From: Streptomyces sp. NBC_01264
GTDB lineage: Bacteria; Actinomycetota; Actinomycetes; Streptomycetales; Streptomycetaceae
Reading direction: 5' to 3'
DNA length: 64,000 bases
Assembly: GCF_026340675.1 (NCBI RefSeq)
Contig: NZ_JAPEOX010000007.1
Location: forward strand, 38,343 to 102,342
The notes under the pieces are model-generated. The model did not search any database and was not told the DNA's origin. It saw only the letters and a program-made list of their open reading frames with translations. Below, piece by piece: positions 8,685 to 16,807 of this stretch. Each line of letters opens with the position of its first letter. Position 1 is the stretch's first letter. Made by a program: the position numbers and the translations under genes.

Positions 8685-9194
8685 TCACCTCCCACCGACC
8701 AGGTGTGCGTTGGGCTTTTGGGCGGCGTCCGCGTACTCAGGGAGTTCGACGACGGTGACGCCGGCGTGTTCAAGGAGTTCTGTACCGTCAGCGCCTGGGA
8801 CGAACGTGTCGGGCTCACGCCAGGCGGTGACAACACGAGGGACCCGGGCGTCGCGGATGAGCTGGGCGCAGGGGCGATCTCGGGAGGCCCGCTTCGCGCA
8901 GGGTTCGAGGGAGCTGTAGATCGTCGCGGTGGCTAGCCGGGGATCTCTGACGGAGAGTTTGGCGAGCGCAGCTTCTTCGGCATGGTCCAGCGGGTCACTC
9001 TCTCGCGAGTGGCCGCGGGCGAGCTCGGTTCCGTCGGAGGCGACGATGACCGCACCGACGGAGAACGCGGTTGTCGACGGTGGGCAGAGAGTGGCGAGGT
9101 CGCAAGCGAGGGCGAGCCAGTGCCGGTCCGCAGCGTTTGGGGAGCTGCCGGTGCCCGGGGCGTTCATGCTGGCCGGGCTCGGAGTGGTGCTCAT
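8685..9194 (-). CDS. CMP/dCMP deaminase-fold protein (RibD deaminase-like)
   Basis: A 169-aa cytidine-deaminase-superfamily protein. The zinc site is visible: His71 and Glu73 in HAEEAAL and the cysteines of PCAKRASRDRPC (C99 and C109). The spacing and partner gene resemble the deaminase half of RibD, which converts diaminohydroxyribosylaminopyrimidine phosphate in riboflavin synthesis. Here it is separate, with its ATG overlapping the stop of the reductase-like gene by 4 nt. A complete rib pathway is absent, so a tailoring role on another pyrimidine-like substrate, or in detoxification, is possible. The substrate is inference. Confidence 0.85.
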   Translation of the reverse strand: MSTTPSPASMNAPGTGSSPNAADRHWLALACDLATLCPPSTTAFSVGAVIVASDGTELARGHSRESDPLDHAEEAALAKLSVRDPRLATATIYSSLEPCAKRASRDRPCAQLIRDARVPRVVTAWREPDTFVPGADGTELLEHAGVTVVELPEYADAAQKPNAHLVGGR

Positions 9195-9889
9195 CGGGGC
9201 TCCATGGAGACGTCCTTCGGGGCGTACCGCAGAAGTACCACGTCGCCGATCTGCTGGGTCTCCAGAAGTCGGAGACGGGCGGAGGGGCCGCCGAGGTAGT
9301 TGGCGGGACCGAGCATCCGTACGGCGTCGGACTGGCCGACCAAGAGCGGGGCGACGACGAGCTGGAGCTCGTCGGCGAGCGCCTCCTCGAGGAGCTGAGT
9401 GTGAATCGTGCCGCCGCCCTCGACCATGAGCCGCTGGACGCCGTACACATCGCCGAGGACATCCAGTGCGGTCGGCCAGGTTGCCTCGGCGGGAATGCCC
9501 TGGATAGCGGCAAGGTCACCGAGGTTGGCGTGTGCCTTCTTGGCGGCGTCGTTGCCAACGGCGAGGACGAGCTTCTCGCCACCGTGGTGCCAAAACTTCC
9601 AATCGGGGTCGAGGTCGCCGGTGCTGGTGATGGTGACTTTCAGCGGGTATTCCGGCAGGCCGGCGGCCACCCGGGCCGTCCTCCGCTCGGGTGAGTTGAC
9701 GAGGAGGCGCGGGTTATCAGCTCGGAGTGTGCCGGCGCCGACGAGGATCGCGTCGGCCGAGGCGCGTACGGCGTCGACGCGGTCGAAGTCGGCGGCGTTG
9801 GAGAGTAGGAGCCGGTCCTCACCCGGCCTGGTGTCGAGGTACCCGTCGAGGGAGACGGCAGCGGACAGGAGGACGTACGGGCGAGGCAA
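9191..9889 (-). CDS. RibD C-terminal-type pyrimidine reductase
   Basis: A 232-aa protein of the RibD_C / dihydrofolate-reductase-like fold. Signs are SLDGYLD near the N-terminus, VGAGTLRADNP at about 51-61 (nucleotide and substrate contacts), and VEGGGTIHTQLL at about 155-166. Such enzymes use NADPH to reduce a ribosylamino-pyrimidine. A TTG start is used, with CTGGAG seven bases upstream. It is translationally coupled to the deaminase gene and follows an XRE-TPR regulator by 29 nt, so the three form one operon. Together the two enzymes rebuild a split bifunctional RibD. Confidence 0.85.
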   Translation of the reverse strand: MPRPYVLLSAAVSLDGYLDTRPGEDRLLLSNAADFDRVDAVRASADAILVGAGTLRADNPRLLVNSPERRTARVAAGLPEYPLKVTITSTGDLDPDWKFWHHGGEKLVLAVGNDAAKKAHANLGDLAAIQGIPAEATWPTALDVLGDVYGVQRLMVEGGGTIHTQLLEEALADELQLVVAPLLVGQSDAVRMLGPANYLGGPSARLRLLETQQIGDVVLLRYAPKDVSMEPR

Positions 9890-9918
9890 GGAAACTCCAG
9901 AATTTGAGTGAGGCTGGG

Positions 9919-11307
9919 TCAGGAGGGGTGCAGAACGATCTCGTCAAGCGCGGCACGGAATTCGGCGACACCCTCTTTGCCGCTGGCTGCTGCGAGCGTG
10001 CGCTCGAGCCGGTCGAGCTGGCCCACGATGCGTGCCGAGCCCGTCTCAGCGGCGATTCCGACGGCTTGTAGGCCGATCTGCGTCGCGAGTGCGATGTTGC
10101 CTGTGCCGGCGTGGGCGCGGGCCGCACGCGCGAGGTAGACGCCACGGTCACGCCGGTATGTGGGTGGGAGGGCAGCGATGGCGCTGTCGAAGCCGGCCGC
10201 GGCGTTCTCGTAGTCTCCGAGAGCGGCGAGAGAGCGAGCGCGAGCGGTACTGATGTACGCCTCGTCGAGCCAGGAGCCCCAAACTCCGTCGCTGTCCGCG
10301 CGCCCCAGGAGCGTGACCGCAGTGTCGTACGCGGTCAAGGACTCTGCACCCTCGCCGAGGACGGCGTGTGCGTGGGCTTGGTGCATAACTGCGATGACCT
10401 CGAGGCGGCTGCCGGGCTGGGCAGTACGTCGGGCAGCCGCCGCGAGGCCCAGAGAATCCGCGGCGTGACCGGTGTCGACGGCGAGCTGGGCCTTGCGACC
10501 GAGGATGTACGCGGTGAGGTTGCTGTCGCCCGTGATGTGCGAAGCGTCGAGAGCCTTTGCAGTGTGTCCATGGGCGGTGCGCTCATCGCCGATGTCCTGA
10601 GCCAGCCAGCCAGCCAGTTCCTCGTAGCGGGTCTCGAGGGCGAGGAGGTCGGCGGCATCGGCGCCGCGGGAGGCCCGGCGGCGGAAGGCGAGTTGGGCTA
10701 GCTGATGCTGGAGCGAGGGCAGGACATGCCGAGGGCCGATCAGGTTGTCGGTCTGGATCATCACGCGGCGGAGCTGTGCGAAATGCTCAACGGGAGAAGT
10801 CATGGCGGCGGCGGTTGCTGTTGCCGTCGAAGCCGGGAGCGCGGCTGCGGCGAGGCCGGCGAGGCCGGACGCGAGGACAACGCGGCGGGGCACGGGCACG
10901 AACAAGATCCTTCCGTGAACGCGGCAGGGAACGACGACTGTGTCTGTGTCGTCAGTGTTCGAGCCTGCCTGCTCAGAGGGAGGTGCGACCAGGCCGGACG
11001 ATGATTCGGACACATGAGGTCCCGGAATGGACACATGGCCCTGGGGAGGCTCCGCGCCGATACGTTCCCAGAGGTCAACCAGTAGCCCTTGGCCGCGGAG
11101 CACCCTGTCGAGATGGACGACCTCGGAGCGGTGTTTCGGGGCCCGTAGGGCGTTTTCCCATTTCCAGAGTTTGGAGTAGGAGAAGAACGTCGCCTCGGCC
11201 AGGCTACGCAGGGTGTGGTTGTTGCGCTCTCGCAGATCTCGCACGTGGTACCCGAAGCGGTCCAGGGGCGATGCCTCCGGAGTTAATTCGTTCGGTTTCT
11301 GCCCCAC
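9919..11307 (-). CDS. XRE regulator with TPR-like sensor region
   Basis: A 462-aa regulator. Residues 15-75 form an XRE helix-turn-helix (HVRDLRERNNHTLRSLAEAT, then SYSKLWKWENALR). A Tat/TM-like hydrophobic segment (RRVVLASGLAGLAAAALPAS, residues about 140-160) is followed by about 280 residues of helical repeats (AARRTAQ, AHAHAVLGEGAES, ARARSLAALGDYENA) that look like TPRs. This architecture is common in Streptomyces regulators that bind a peptide or metabolite. It is first in the operon with the split RibD pair, suggesting it controls them. Confidence 0.85.
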   Translation of the reverse strand: MGQKPNELTPEASPLDRFGYHVRDLRERNNHTLRSLAEATFFSYSKLWKWENALRAPKHRSEVVHLDRVLRGQGLLVDLWERIGAEPPQGHVSIPGPHVSESSSGLVAPPSEQAGSNTDDTDTVVVPCRVHGRILFVPVPRRVVLASGLAGLAAAALPASTATATAAAMTSPVEHFAQLRRVMIQTDNLIGPRHVLPSLQHQLAQLAFRRRASRGADAADLLALETRYEELAGWLAQDIGDERTAHGHTAKALDASHITGDSNLTAYILGRKAQLAVDTGHAADSLGLAAAARRTAQPGSRLEVIAVMHQAHAHAVLGEGAESLTAYDTAVTLLGRADSDGVWGSWLDEAYISTARARSLAALGDYENAAAGFDSAIAALPPTYRRDRGVYLARAARAHAGTGNIALATQIGLQAVGIAAETGSARIVGQLDRLERTLAAASGKEGVAEFRAALDEIVLHPS

Positions 11308-11498
11308 GCTGCTCCCCCTTCATGTCTCCGATCGCTGTGTCCGACCGTAGGACACATGTCAGATCTAGAACGCCATCCCTGGTCGGCTCTACAAATCTCG
11401 TAGCGAAACCGAGAGCAACCAAGGGGTGAGGCACATGCGGAGAGAGCAGTGGGAGTTCAGCTCGGCCAACGCACCTCTTCTTGGGCTGCGGTGCACGG

Positions 11499-11936
11499 TC
11501 AGTCCTCACGACCACGTTCGAGGGCCTCCAGGCGTGCTGCCATGGCTTCAAGCTTGGCCTCAAGGTTCCTGACGGTGGCTGTGAGCTCCGCCGATGTTGG
11601 CAGCTTCTCGAGGAGGTCGGGCTGAGCTTGGACGTAGACACCCTTGCCGGCCTTGCCGTACAGCAGTCCCTCAGCCGTCAGCTCCGTCACGGCTCGCCGA
11701 ACCACCGTGCTGGACACGCCGTACTGCGAACCGAGTCTGGCTGTGGAGGGGATGGGGGCACCGACCTCTAGGTCACCTTCAGCGATCTGGCGCCGGAGAT
11801 CCTCCATAACCCTCTGATACTCCGGCTGACCGGACGGCTCACCCACTGCTTCTCCCTCGCGTGACGGTCTGTCTGGCCTGCTCATAGTGCAGCACACGCC
11901 GGTGCGGAGGGGCGGGTGCAGGGTCGAGAACGTCAT
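11499..11936 (-). CDS. GntR-family regulator (KorSA-like)
   Basis: A 145-aa protein with a GntR winged helix at residues 35-105 (VMEDLRRQIAEGDLEVGAPI, then STVVRRAVTELTAEGLL and KAGKGVYV) and a short C-terminal coiled coil. It has no ligand-binding domain, like the small KorSA-type repressors of Streptomyces conjugative elements. The 11936 ATG is chosen because AAGGAGG stands at ideal spacing; a later ATG at 11885 lacks one. It is divergent from the transfer operon starting at 12266, so it probably represses that operon and itself. Confidence 0.85.
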   Translation of the reverse strand: MTFSTLHPPLRTGVCCTMSRPDRPSREGEAVGEPSGQPEYQRVMEDLRRQIAEGDLEVGAPIPSTARLGSQYGVSSTVVRRAVTELTAEGLLYGKAGKGVYVQAQPDLLEKLPTSAELTATVRNLEAKLEAMAARLEALERGRED

Positions 11937-12265
11937 CGGTAACACCTCCTTGACAACCTTATATACATAGTGCACCTTGTGTGTAAGAGGTCGCGGCGAA
12001 CTTCAGCCGTCGACCTGAGCAAGACACGCGGCATGGCCAATGGCGCATGCCGACTGCACCACCGCAGTAGTTGTCCGCCCCTCGGGGCGGCCGGGGTCGA
12101 GAGCACCATCGAACTCCTCCGGAGCCTGACGGCCGCGACCACTGTGTGCACGTCGCAGCGCTGTGCGCTGTCTGTCCTACGGGCGCCGGCCTTGTGCCGT
12201 GCGGCCTGGAGGGCAGAGAGAGCATCGCGACGCGCTCCCCGTCACTCCGTCCTTAAGGAGTTCAG
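11937..12265. promoter_or_regulatory. divergent control region of the transfer operon
   Basis: The 329 bases between the GntR gene and the first transfer-operon gene include an unusually A/T-rich stretch at about 11951-11990 (TTATATACATAGTGCAC, TTGTGTGTAAG). This is a good candidate for promoter and GntR operator. No convincing gene: a short plus frame from 12071 lacks support. CCTTAAGGAG just before 12266 is the next gene's ribosome-binding site. Confidence 0.5.
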
Positions 12266-12835
12266 ATGTCTGCTTCCACCCTTGAGCGCACCGCCCGCAC
12301 CCGCCGGAGCCGGACCCGCTCCCGCACGGTCAACGCCCGCCCGGCGCTCGTCATCTCCACCCTCAAGCCTCACCAGTTCGACCTGCGGCCGACCTGCGCG
12401 TCGCTGATCTGCCCCGACTGCAGGACCTGGGTGCCGATCACCGGCCTCCCGACCAAACAGCCCAAGGTCGTGCCGCACGACACCGGCCGTGCGGGCAAGG
12501 ACGCGGCCGTCCGTTGCCACCTGGGCAGCAACCGCCTGGTCACCGTCGACGTGACGGTCAAGAAGTGGCAGGAACGGCTTGAGGACGGTGGCGCCGAGAC
12601 CGCCAGCCGGACCGCCACCACGGTGCTGCCCAAGGCTTTCAGCCCGCAGACCGACCGGACCCTGCGAGCTCGTGCCGAGCGCACGGCGACCGGGCGCGTG
12701 TCCGACTGGAACGCGGTACTGCCCCGCGTGGCCGCCGCCGACAAGAAGCGCCGGGTGGTGCCCGCCGGTGACGCCCCGATGGATGGTCCCGAGGTCCCGC
12801 AGGACACGCTCCACCCCCAGCGCCCCGCGCGCTGA
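12266..12835 (+). CDS. plasmid-type hypothetical protein with zinc-ribbon-like motif
   Basis: A 189-aa basic protein, first gene rightward from the GntR regulator, with a strong AAGGAG at 7 nt. The N-terminus is Arg/Ser/Thr rich. CPDCRTW near residue 50, together with an upstream Cys (TCASLIC) and a later CHLG, could bind a metal. The C-terminus is charged and probably disordered. I do not know a function. Its position at the head of the block that includes the TraB-like ATPase suggests a conserved transfer-module accessory protein. A hairpin terminator follows. Confidence 0.65.
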   Translation: MSASTLERTARTRRSRTRSRTVNARPALVISTLKPHQFDLRPTCASLICPDCRTWVPITGLPTKQPKVVPHDTGRAGKDAAVRCHLGSNRLVTVDVTVKKWQERLEDGGAETASRTATTVLPKAFSPQTDRTLRARAERTATGRVSDWNAVLPRVAAADKKRRVVPAGDAPMDGPEVPQDTLHPQRPAR

Positions 12836-12852
12836 TCCGCCCCGGACGAACG

Positions 12853-12902
12853 ACCACGGCCCCGGCCACCCCGCTTCAACAGAGGGGCGGCTGGGGCCGT
12901 GG
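12853..12902 (+). terminator. hairpin terminator
   Basis: Inverted arms CCACGGCCCC (12853-12862) and GGGGCCGTGG (12893-12902) pair perfectly around a GC-rich loop, just after the stop at 12835. No T-run, as is common in Streptomyces. Confidence 0.6.
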
Positions 12903-12998
12903 CTGCTCGTACAGCAGTCAACTCCCCGGCAAGGGAGTGATCGCGACAGCCCTTGGGATTACGGCCCTTGGACTGTCCAGGACCCCGTGGAGGACCTG

Positions 12999-13211
12999 AT
13001 GCTCGACATGATCGCACGCCCTCTCCCCGCCACCCCGGCGAACAGCGTGTACAGCGACATGGAGGACAAGGACAACGAGATCGGCCCGGAGCGAGACGAG
13101 ACCGACAGCTTCTTTCAGCTGGTCCGCCTCCTGATGGCCGACGACCAGGAGGAGCTGAGCCGGAAGCTCGCCGAGATCAACCGGCGCTCGTCCGAAGGAA
13201 GCGGCCGATGA
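12999..13211 (+). CDS. small hypothetical acidic protein
   Basis: A 70-aa frame from the ATG at 12999, preceded by GTGGAGG. It reads MLDMIARPLPATP, then an acidic run rich in Asp/Glu, ending in a helical KLAEINRRSSE. Its TGA overlaps the ATG of the next gene (ATGA), so the pair is translationally coupled. The frame is open upstream, but no better start with a ribosome-binding site is seen. Function unknown. Confidence 0.55.
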   Translation: MLDMIARPLPATPANSVYSDMEDKDNEIGPERDETDSFFQLVRLLMADDQEELSRKLAEINRRSSEGSGR

Positions 13212-13399
13212 CCGCGCCGAAGACCGACCCGGTCTACATCCGCTACATGGAAACGTTCAGCGCCTCCACCCTGCACACCCGCGACTGCCCGGCCTGCCAG
13301 AACGGCCAGCACTGCGCGGCTGGAGCACCGATCCACTCGGTCTTCGCGAAGGCTCAGGACGCCTACCAGGCCCGGCAGTCCGCGAAGCGCCGTAGCTGA
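13208..13399 (+). CDS. small Cys/His protein
   Basis: A 63-aa protein coupled by a 4-nt overlap to the gene before. CPACQNGQHC (residues about 28-37) has the spacing of a small metal-binding knuckle, with a nearby His (TLHTRD). The ending is basic (QARQSAKRRS). Possibly a DNA- or RNA-binding accessory factor. No known family recognised. Confidence 0.6.
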   Translation: MTAPKTDPVYIRYMETFSASTLHTRDCPACQNGQHCAAGAPIHSVFAKAQDAYQARQSAKRRS

Positions 13400-13509
13400 A
13401 CCCGGCATTGCCCGTCGTCCCCGCGCCTACTCGGGCGGGGCCGGCGGAGAGCGCCGGGAGCTCACGCTCCTTCTTCTCGCTCAGGCCGTCCGGCCGCAGA
13501 AACAGAACG

Positions 13510-13533
13510 GCCCCGGGGCGGCATCCCCGGGGC
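13510..13533 (+). terminator. hairpin upstream of whiB-like gene
   Basis: GCCCCGGGG (13510-13518) pairs with CCCCGGGGC (13525-13533) over a 6-nt loop, between the small Cys/His gene and the WhiB-like gene. It probably ends the upstream message. Confidence 0.5.
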
Positions 13534-13566
13534 TGTCTCGTACGCACGGACCCTCTGGAGGCCCTC

Positions 13567-13851
13567 ATGCGCACCATCGTACGCACCTCGTCCAGCACGC
13601 CCGTCGCTGCGCCGAAGCCCCGTCCTGCCTGCGCCGGCGCCGACCCCGCGCAGTTCTTCGCGCACGCCCTCTCGACCCTGCAGATCGCGCGGGCCAAGGC
13701 GCTCTGCGCCACCTGCCCGCTGATCGCGTCCTGCCTCGAGGGCGCCCTGGAGCGCGGCGAGGAGTACGGCGTGTGGGGCGGCCTCACCGAGGACGAGCGC
13801 CGCTCCCTCAAGCGCCGCGCGGTCCGCGGCCAGATCGCCAGCGCCGCCTGA
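13567..13851 (+). CDS. WhiB-family iron-sulfur regulator
   Basis: A 94-aa WhiB-like protein with the four expected cysteines (C22, then the C-x2-C-x5-C set C47, C50, C56 in CATCPLIASC) that hold a [4Fe-4S] cluster, and the GVWGG turn at 68-72 before a basic tail (RRSLKRRAVRG) for DNA contact. WhiB-like proteins work with the principal sigma factor in actinomycete development and stress. Start has CTGGAGG upstream. It stands alone between hairpins, directly before the GTTTCG repeat field, so it may act on that promoter (inference). Confidence 0.9.
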   Translation: MRTIVRTSSSTPVAAPKPRPACAGADPAQFFAHALSTLQIARAKALCATCPLIASCLEGALERGEEYGVWGGLTEDERRSLKRRAVRGQIASAA

Positions 13852-14023
13852 CCGCTTCGAACTGACTTCGCGCCCGGCACGCGGGAGCCGTCCCCAGCTT
13901 CGCGCCCGCGCCACGGCACTTCGCGCGCCCGGCTTCCCGTCCTCCGGGCCGCCGGCCTTTTCGTGTGTCTGGGTCGGGTAGAGCCGGTGTCCGATGTCCC
14001 GACGATGATCCGCACCGACCGCC

Positions 14024-14219
14024 GTTTCGAGACCGGCCCAGCCTGTTTCGCGGCCAGCCCCCGCCGTTTCGCGCGCACCCTGAACGATCCCTCCTGGAGG
14101 CCCCCATGACGCTCACCGACTGGCCGCGCACCGCGGCCGACTCCAACCTCGACCCGGCCGGACCGGCCGCCGTTTCGGGCGCACCCCAGCCGGTTTCGCG
14201 GACGACCGGCACCGTTTCG
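14024..14219. repeat. six GTTTCG motifs in two triplets with exact 21-bp period
   Basis: GTTTCG begins at 14024, 14045 and 14066 and again at 14172, 14193 and 14214, that is 21 bp apart within each triplet, on one face of the helix. The first triplet is upstream of the next gene; the second lies inside its 5' coding region. Three related CTTCGCGC motifs precede it near 13866, 13897 and 13918. Candidate iterons or cooperative operator. Confidence 0.75.
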
Positions 14220-15833
14220 GATACGCCGGAGCCCCCCTCCGACACGGAAAGCGGAACCGAAGGCAAGCCCTCCGGGATGAAGTTGACCAGCAGCCAGAAG
14301 TGGGCGACCGGAGCGATCGTGATTGCCGCGCTCGTCCTCGCCGGCATCGGCCTCTACCTCAGCTTCGAGCACGTCGCGGTCTTCGCGTTCGAGAGGCTCC
14401 GCTTCGGCTCGCTGGGCAAGGGCCAGCTCTTCGCCATCGGCGTCGACGTCGGCATCATGATCATGATCGCGGTCGACCTCCTGATGGCCTGGCTCAAGCG
14501 CCCCATCAGCTGGATCCGCTACCCCGTATGGCTGCTCACCGCGGCCACCGTCGTCCTCAACGCCGCCTCCGGCGCCCCCAAGGGCCGGGGATGGGAGCTG
14601 CTGGACTACGTCGCGGCTGGCGCGCACGGCCTGGTCCCGGTCCTGTTCATCGCGGTGGTGGAGCTCGGTCGGGACGCCATCGACCGCATGGTGCGGCCGG
14701 ACCGTGCCGAGCGGGACTCGATTCCGTGGATCCGCTGGACGCTCGCCCCGGGGGCGACGGCCAGGATCTTCCGCCGGATGCGGCTGTGGGGGGTCAACTC
14801 GTACCCGGAGATGACCCGCCGCGACCAGGAGCTCATCGCCTACGAGCAGTGGCTCAAGCGCAAGTACGACGGCGACCTCACCGAGGCGACCGAGGACGAG
14901 CTGCTGCCGATGCGGATGGCGCCCTACGGCTACACCGTCGCCCAGGCCCTGGCCATGCCCGACGAGCAGGAACGGGCAGCGCAGAAGCGGGCCGAGGACG
15001 CCGAGCGCCGACGCAGGGACGCCGAGACCCGCAGCGAGATCGCCGACGCCGAGGCCGAGGCAGCCCGGCTGCGGGCCAAGGGCAAGGTCGAGACGGTGCG
15101 CGCCGAGGTCGACGGTCAGACCGGGCAGGCCCGAGCGCATGCCCGCGCCCAGGTCAGCGCCGCCGAGCGGGCGGCCGCGATGGAGAAGCAGGCCCTGGAC
15201 AACGCGGTCGTCGCCGAGGCCGCCGCACGTGAGGCCGAGGCCGGCCGCAAGGCGGCCGAGGAGCGGCAGGCGGAGGCCGAAGCGGACCTCCGTACGGCGG
15301 CGCTTGAGCTCCAGGCGGCGGAGAAGCGGAAGGAAGCGGCGGAGGCCGACAAGGTGGCCGCGGCCGAGGCGCGGGCGATCGAGACCCGGACCATCGCCGA
15401 GAACCGGCGGGCCACTGCCGAAACGCACCGGGTCGCCACCGAAATCGAGCGGGCCGCTGCCGAAGCGGCGCGCGCCACTGCCGAAGCCAACCGCAAGAAG
15501 GCGGAGGAGAAGGGCCGCGAAGAGGAGGCTCTCGCGCAGATCGCGCGCTCCAAGAAGGAGGCTGCCGAAGCCGATCGGGCCGCTGCCGAAACGCGGCGGG
15601 TCACCGCCGAAATCGAGCGGCGCGCGGTCGAAGCCGAGGACATCGCGAAGCTCAAGCCGCGCGAGCGCGCGGTCCGCAGGGTCGCCCGGATGATCCTCGC
15701 CGCCGGCGGCGTCGACCAGCTTCCGCTCGCCGACATCCAGCACGAGCTGGCCGTCGCCTCCCCCGGCACCGCCTCCGAATACCGCCAGGAAGCCGCCGAA
15801 CTGCTGGCTGGCGGCTACACCCCGGCCGCCTGA
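14106..15833 (+). CDS. DUF2637 membrane protein with long coiled coil (Spd-like)
   Basis: A 575-aa protein. Residues 1-60 are Pro/Thr/Ser rich. Four hydrophobic segments (about 67-85, 107-130, 138-156, 170-187) with the LSFEHVAVFA and IGVDVGIMIMIAVDLL motifs mark a DUF2637-type membrane domain, frequent in Streptomyces plasmids and often called spread protein. Residues about 300-540 form an Ala/Glu/Arg heptad coiled coil. The C-terminus (545-575) looks like a small helix-turn-helix. ATG at 14106 has CTGGAGG. Likely a membrane anchor or channel partner for plasmid spread along hyphae (inference). Confidence 0.75.
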   Translation: MTLTDWPRTAADSNLDPAGPAAVSGAPQPVSRTTGTVSDTPEPPSDTESGTEGKPSGMKLTSSQKWATGAIVIAALVLAGIGLYLSFEHVAVFAFERLRFGSLGKGQLFAIGVDVGIMIMIAVDLLMAWLKRPISWIRYPVWLLTAATVVLNAASGAPKGRGWELLDYVAAGAHGLVPVLFIAVVELGRDAIDRMVRPDRAERDSIPWIRWTLAPGATARIFRRMRLWGVNSYPEMTRRDQELIAYEQWLKRKYDGDLTEATEDELLPMRMAPYGYTVAQALAMPDEQERAAQKRAEDAERRRRDAETRSEIADAEAEAARLRAKGKVETVRAEVDGQTGQARAHARAQVSAAERAAAMEKQALDNAVVAEAAAREAEAGRKAAEERQAEAEADLRTAALELQAAEKRKEAAEADKVAAAEARAIETRTIAENRRATAETHRVATEIERAAAEAARATAEANRKKAEEKGREEEALAQIARSKKEAAEADRAAAETRRVTAEIERRAVEAEDIAKLKPRERAVRRVARMILAAGGVDQLPLADIQHELAVASPGTASEYRQEAAELLAGGYTPAA

Positions 15834-15884
15834 TCCGCAGATCTCCCGCTGACCTGGTCAGCAACGGTGTCCGGCACCACCAGT

Positions 15885-15917
15885 GAGGTCCAGCCCGCGT
15901 GAATCGGGCTGGACCTC
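15885..15917 (+). terminator. perfect 13-bp hairpin terminator
   Basis: GAGGTCCAGCCCG (15885-15897) and CGGGCTGGACCTC (15905-15917) form a perfect 13-bp stem with a 7-nt loop, 50 nt after the DUF2637 gene. The remaining bases up to 16117 show no gene. Confidence 0.8.
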
Positions 15918-16117
15918 GCTGCAACTGCCGGAAGCAGCCACAGCCCGCCCAGTACACCAGATTTACCGCCTTCAGCAGGCCGGTCTCCCGTACTGGGACC
16001 TCCTCTGTCTTCGGCTACGGCGAGGCCGGTCTCGGCCGGTCCCGACGAAGCTGTCGCGCTCTCGCCGAGACGCGCAAATGACAACAACGCACCCGCCCTT
16101 CCAAGGAGGAACCCAGC

Positions 16118-16675
16118 GTGACCCACGACCGTGAACGCGACTACATCGACCAGAAATTCACCCACCTGACCACGGGCGCGGGGTGGGAGCAGCCCGCTCC
16201 CACCCCCTACGGCCCGCCCGTCAAGGCCCCGATGACCGGGCAGGCCAAGGCCCTGATCGCGATGGCCGGACTGGTCATCGTCGGGGCCAGTGCGGTCGGC
16301 ATCTCCGCCTTCAGCGCGTCCTCCGGGCAGGCCGAGGTGCGGGCCCAGGAGCTCGCGCTCCAGGCCCAGCAGCTCGAGGTGGAGAAGGCCAAGCTGAACG
16401 CGCCGGACGCGAAAGCGGAAGAGCGTCGCATGGCCGGATTCCAGAAGTGCATCGAGAAGGCCGGCTACAACAAGGACGTCTGCGCCGAGGCGTTCCCGGC
16501 CCCCGGCGGAGTGGACCTCGGCGGCTCCAGGGGAGCGGTCAACGCATCTTCCGCTTCCGGTACCGGCCAGGGGGGAGGGTTCGGCGTCACCGGCGGGCTC
16601 ATCGTCGCCGGGGTCGCGATTGGAGGGGTCGGATACATGGTCCGCAAGGCCAACAAGGGCGCTAACGCCACGTAA
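16118..16675 (+). CDS. two-TM membrane protein of the transfer block
   Basis: A 185-aa protein with GTG start and a strong AAGGAGG. Hydrophobic segments lie at about 43-63 (ALIAMAGLVIVGASAVG) and 152-172 (GVTGGLIVAGVAIGGVG), with an extracellular or periplasm-side stretch of about 90 residues between them carrying two Cys (FQKCIEKAGYNKDVCAEAF) that could form a disulfide. The region between also includes a short coiled coil (QALQQLEVEKAKL-like). It follows the DUF2637 gene and precedes a low-complexity protein and TraB-like ATPase, so a mating-apparatus membrane component is plausible. No family assigned. Confidence 0.65.
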   Translation: MTHDRERDYIDQKFTHLTTGAGWEQPAPTPYGPPVKAPMTGQAKALIAMAGLVIVGASAVGISAFSASSGQAEVRAQELALQAQQLEVEKAKLNAPDAKAEERRMAGFQKCIEKAGYNKDVCAEAFPAPGGVDLGGSRGAVNASSASGTGQGGGFGVTGGLIVAGVAIGGVGYMVRKANKGANAT

Positions 16676-16676
16676 G

Positions 16677-16692
16677 TTCCTTCCTTCCTTCC
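16677..16692 (+). repeat. (TTCC)4 tract
   Basis: Four perfect TTCC units start directly after the stop codon of the membrane-protein gene. They are complementary to the (GGAA)9 tract 55 nt further on and would extend the hairpin lying between them. Confidence 0.85.
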
Positions 16693-16699
16693 CGGGCAG

Positions 16700-16744
16700 A
16701 AGGCCCGTTCCCGACCTCCTAGAGGCTGTGAACGGGCCTTTTCC
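16700..16744 (+). terminator. rho-independent-type terminator with T-run
   Basis: AAGGCCCGTTC (16700-16710) and GAACGGGCCTT (16730-16740) pair perfectly and are followed by TTCC; the stem ends in a short T-run. It lies between complementary TTCC and GGAA tracts. Confidence 0.8.
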
Positions 16745-16747
16745 TCA

Positions 16748-16784
16748 GGAAGGAAGGAAGGAAGGAAGGAAGGAAGGAAGGAAG
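16748..16784 (+). repeat. (GGAA)9 microsatellite in a 5' leader
   Basis: Nine perfect GGAA units plus one G lie 24-60 nt upstream of the GTG start at 16808. Tetranucleotide tracts slip during replication, and this one is a purine run that mimics Shine-Dalgarno sequence. Confidence 0.95.
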
Positions 16785-16807
16785 TCACAGAAAGTGAGGT
16801 TTCCGCA

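Noticed and set aside
13257..15743. Minus-strand frame of about 828 codons opposite the DUF2637 coiled-coil gene
   Set aside because: Composition is Gly/Leu/Arg biased and follows the Ala/Glu heptads of the plus strand. The plus gene has membrane motifs and a proper start.
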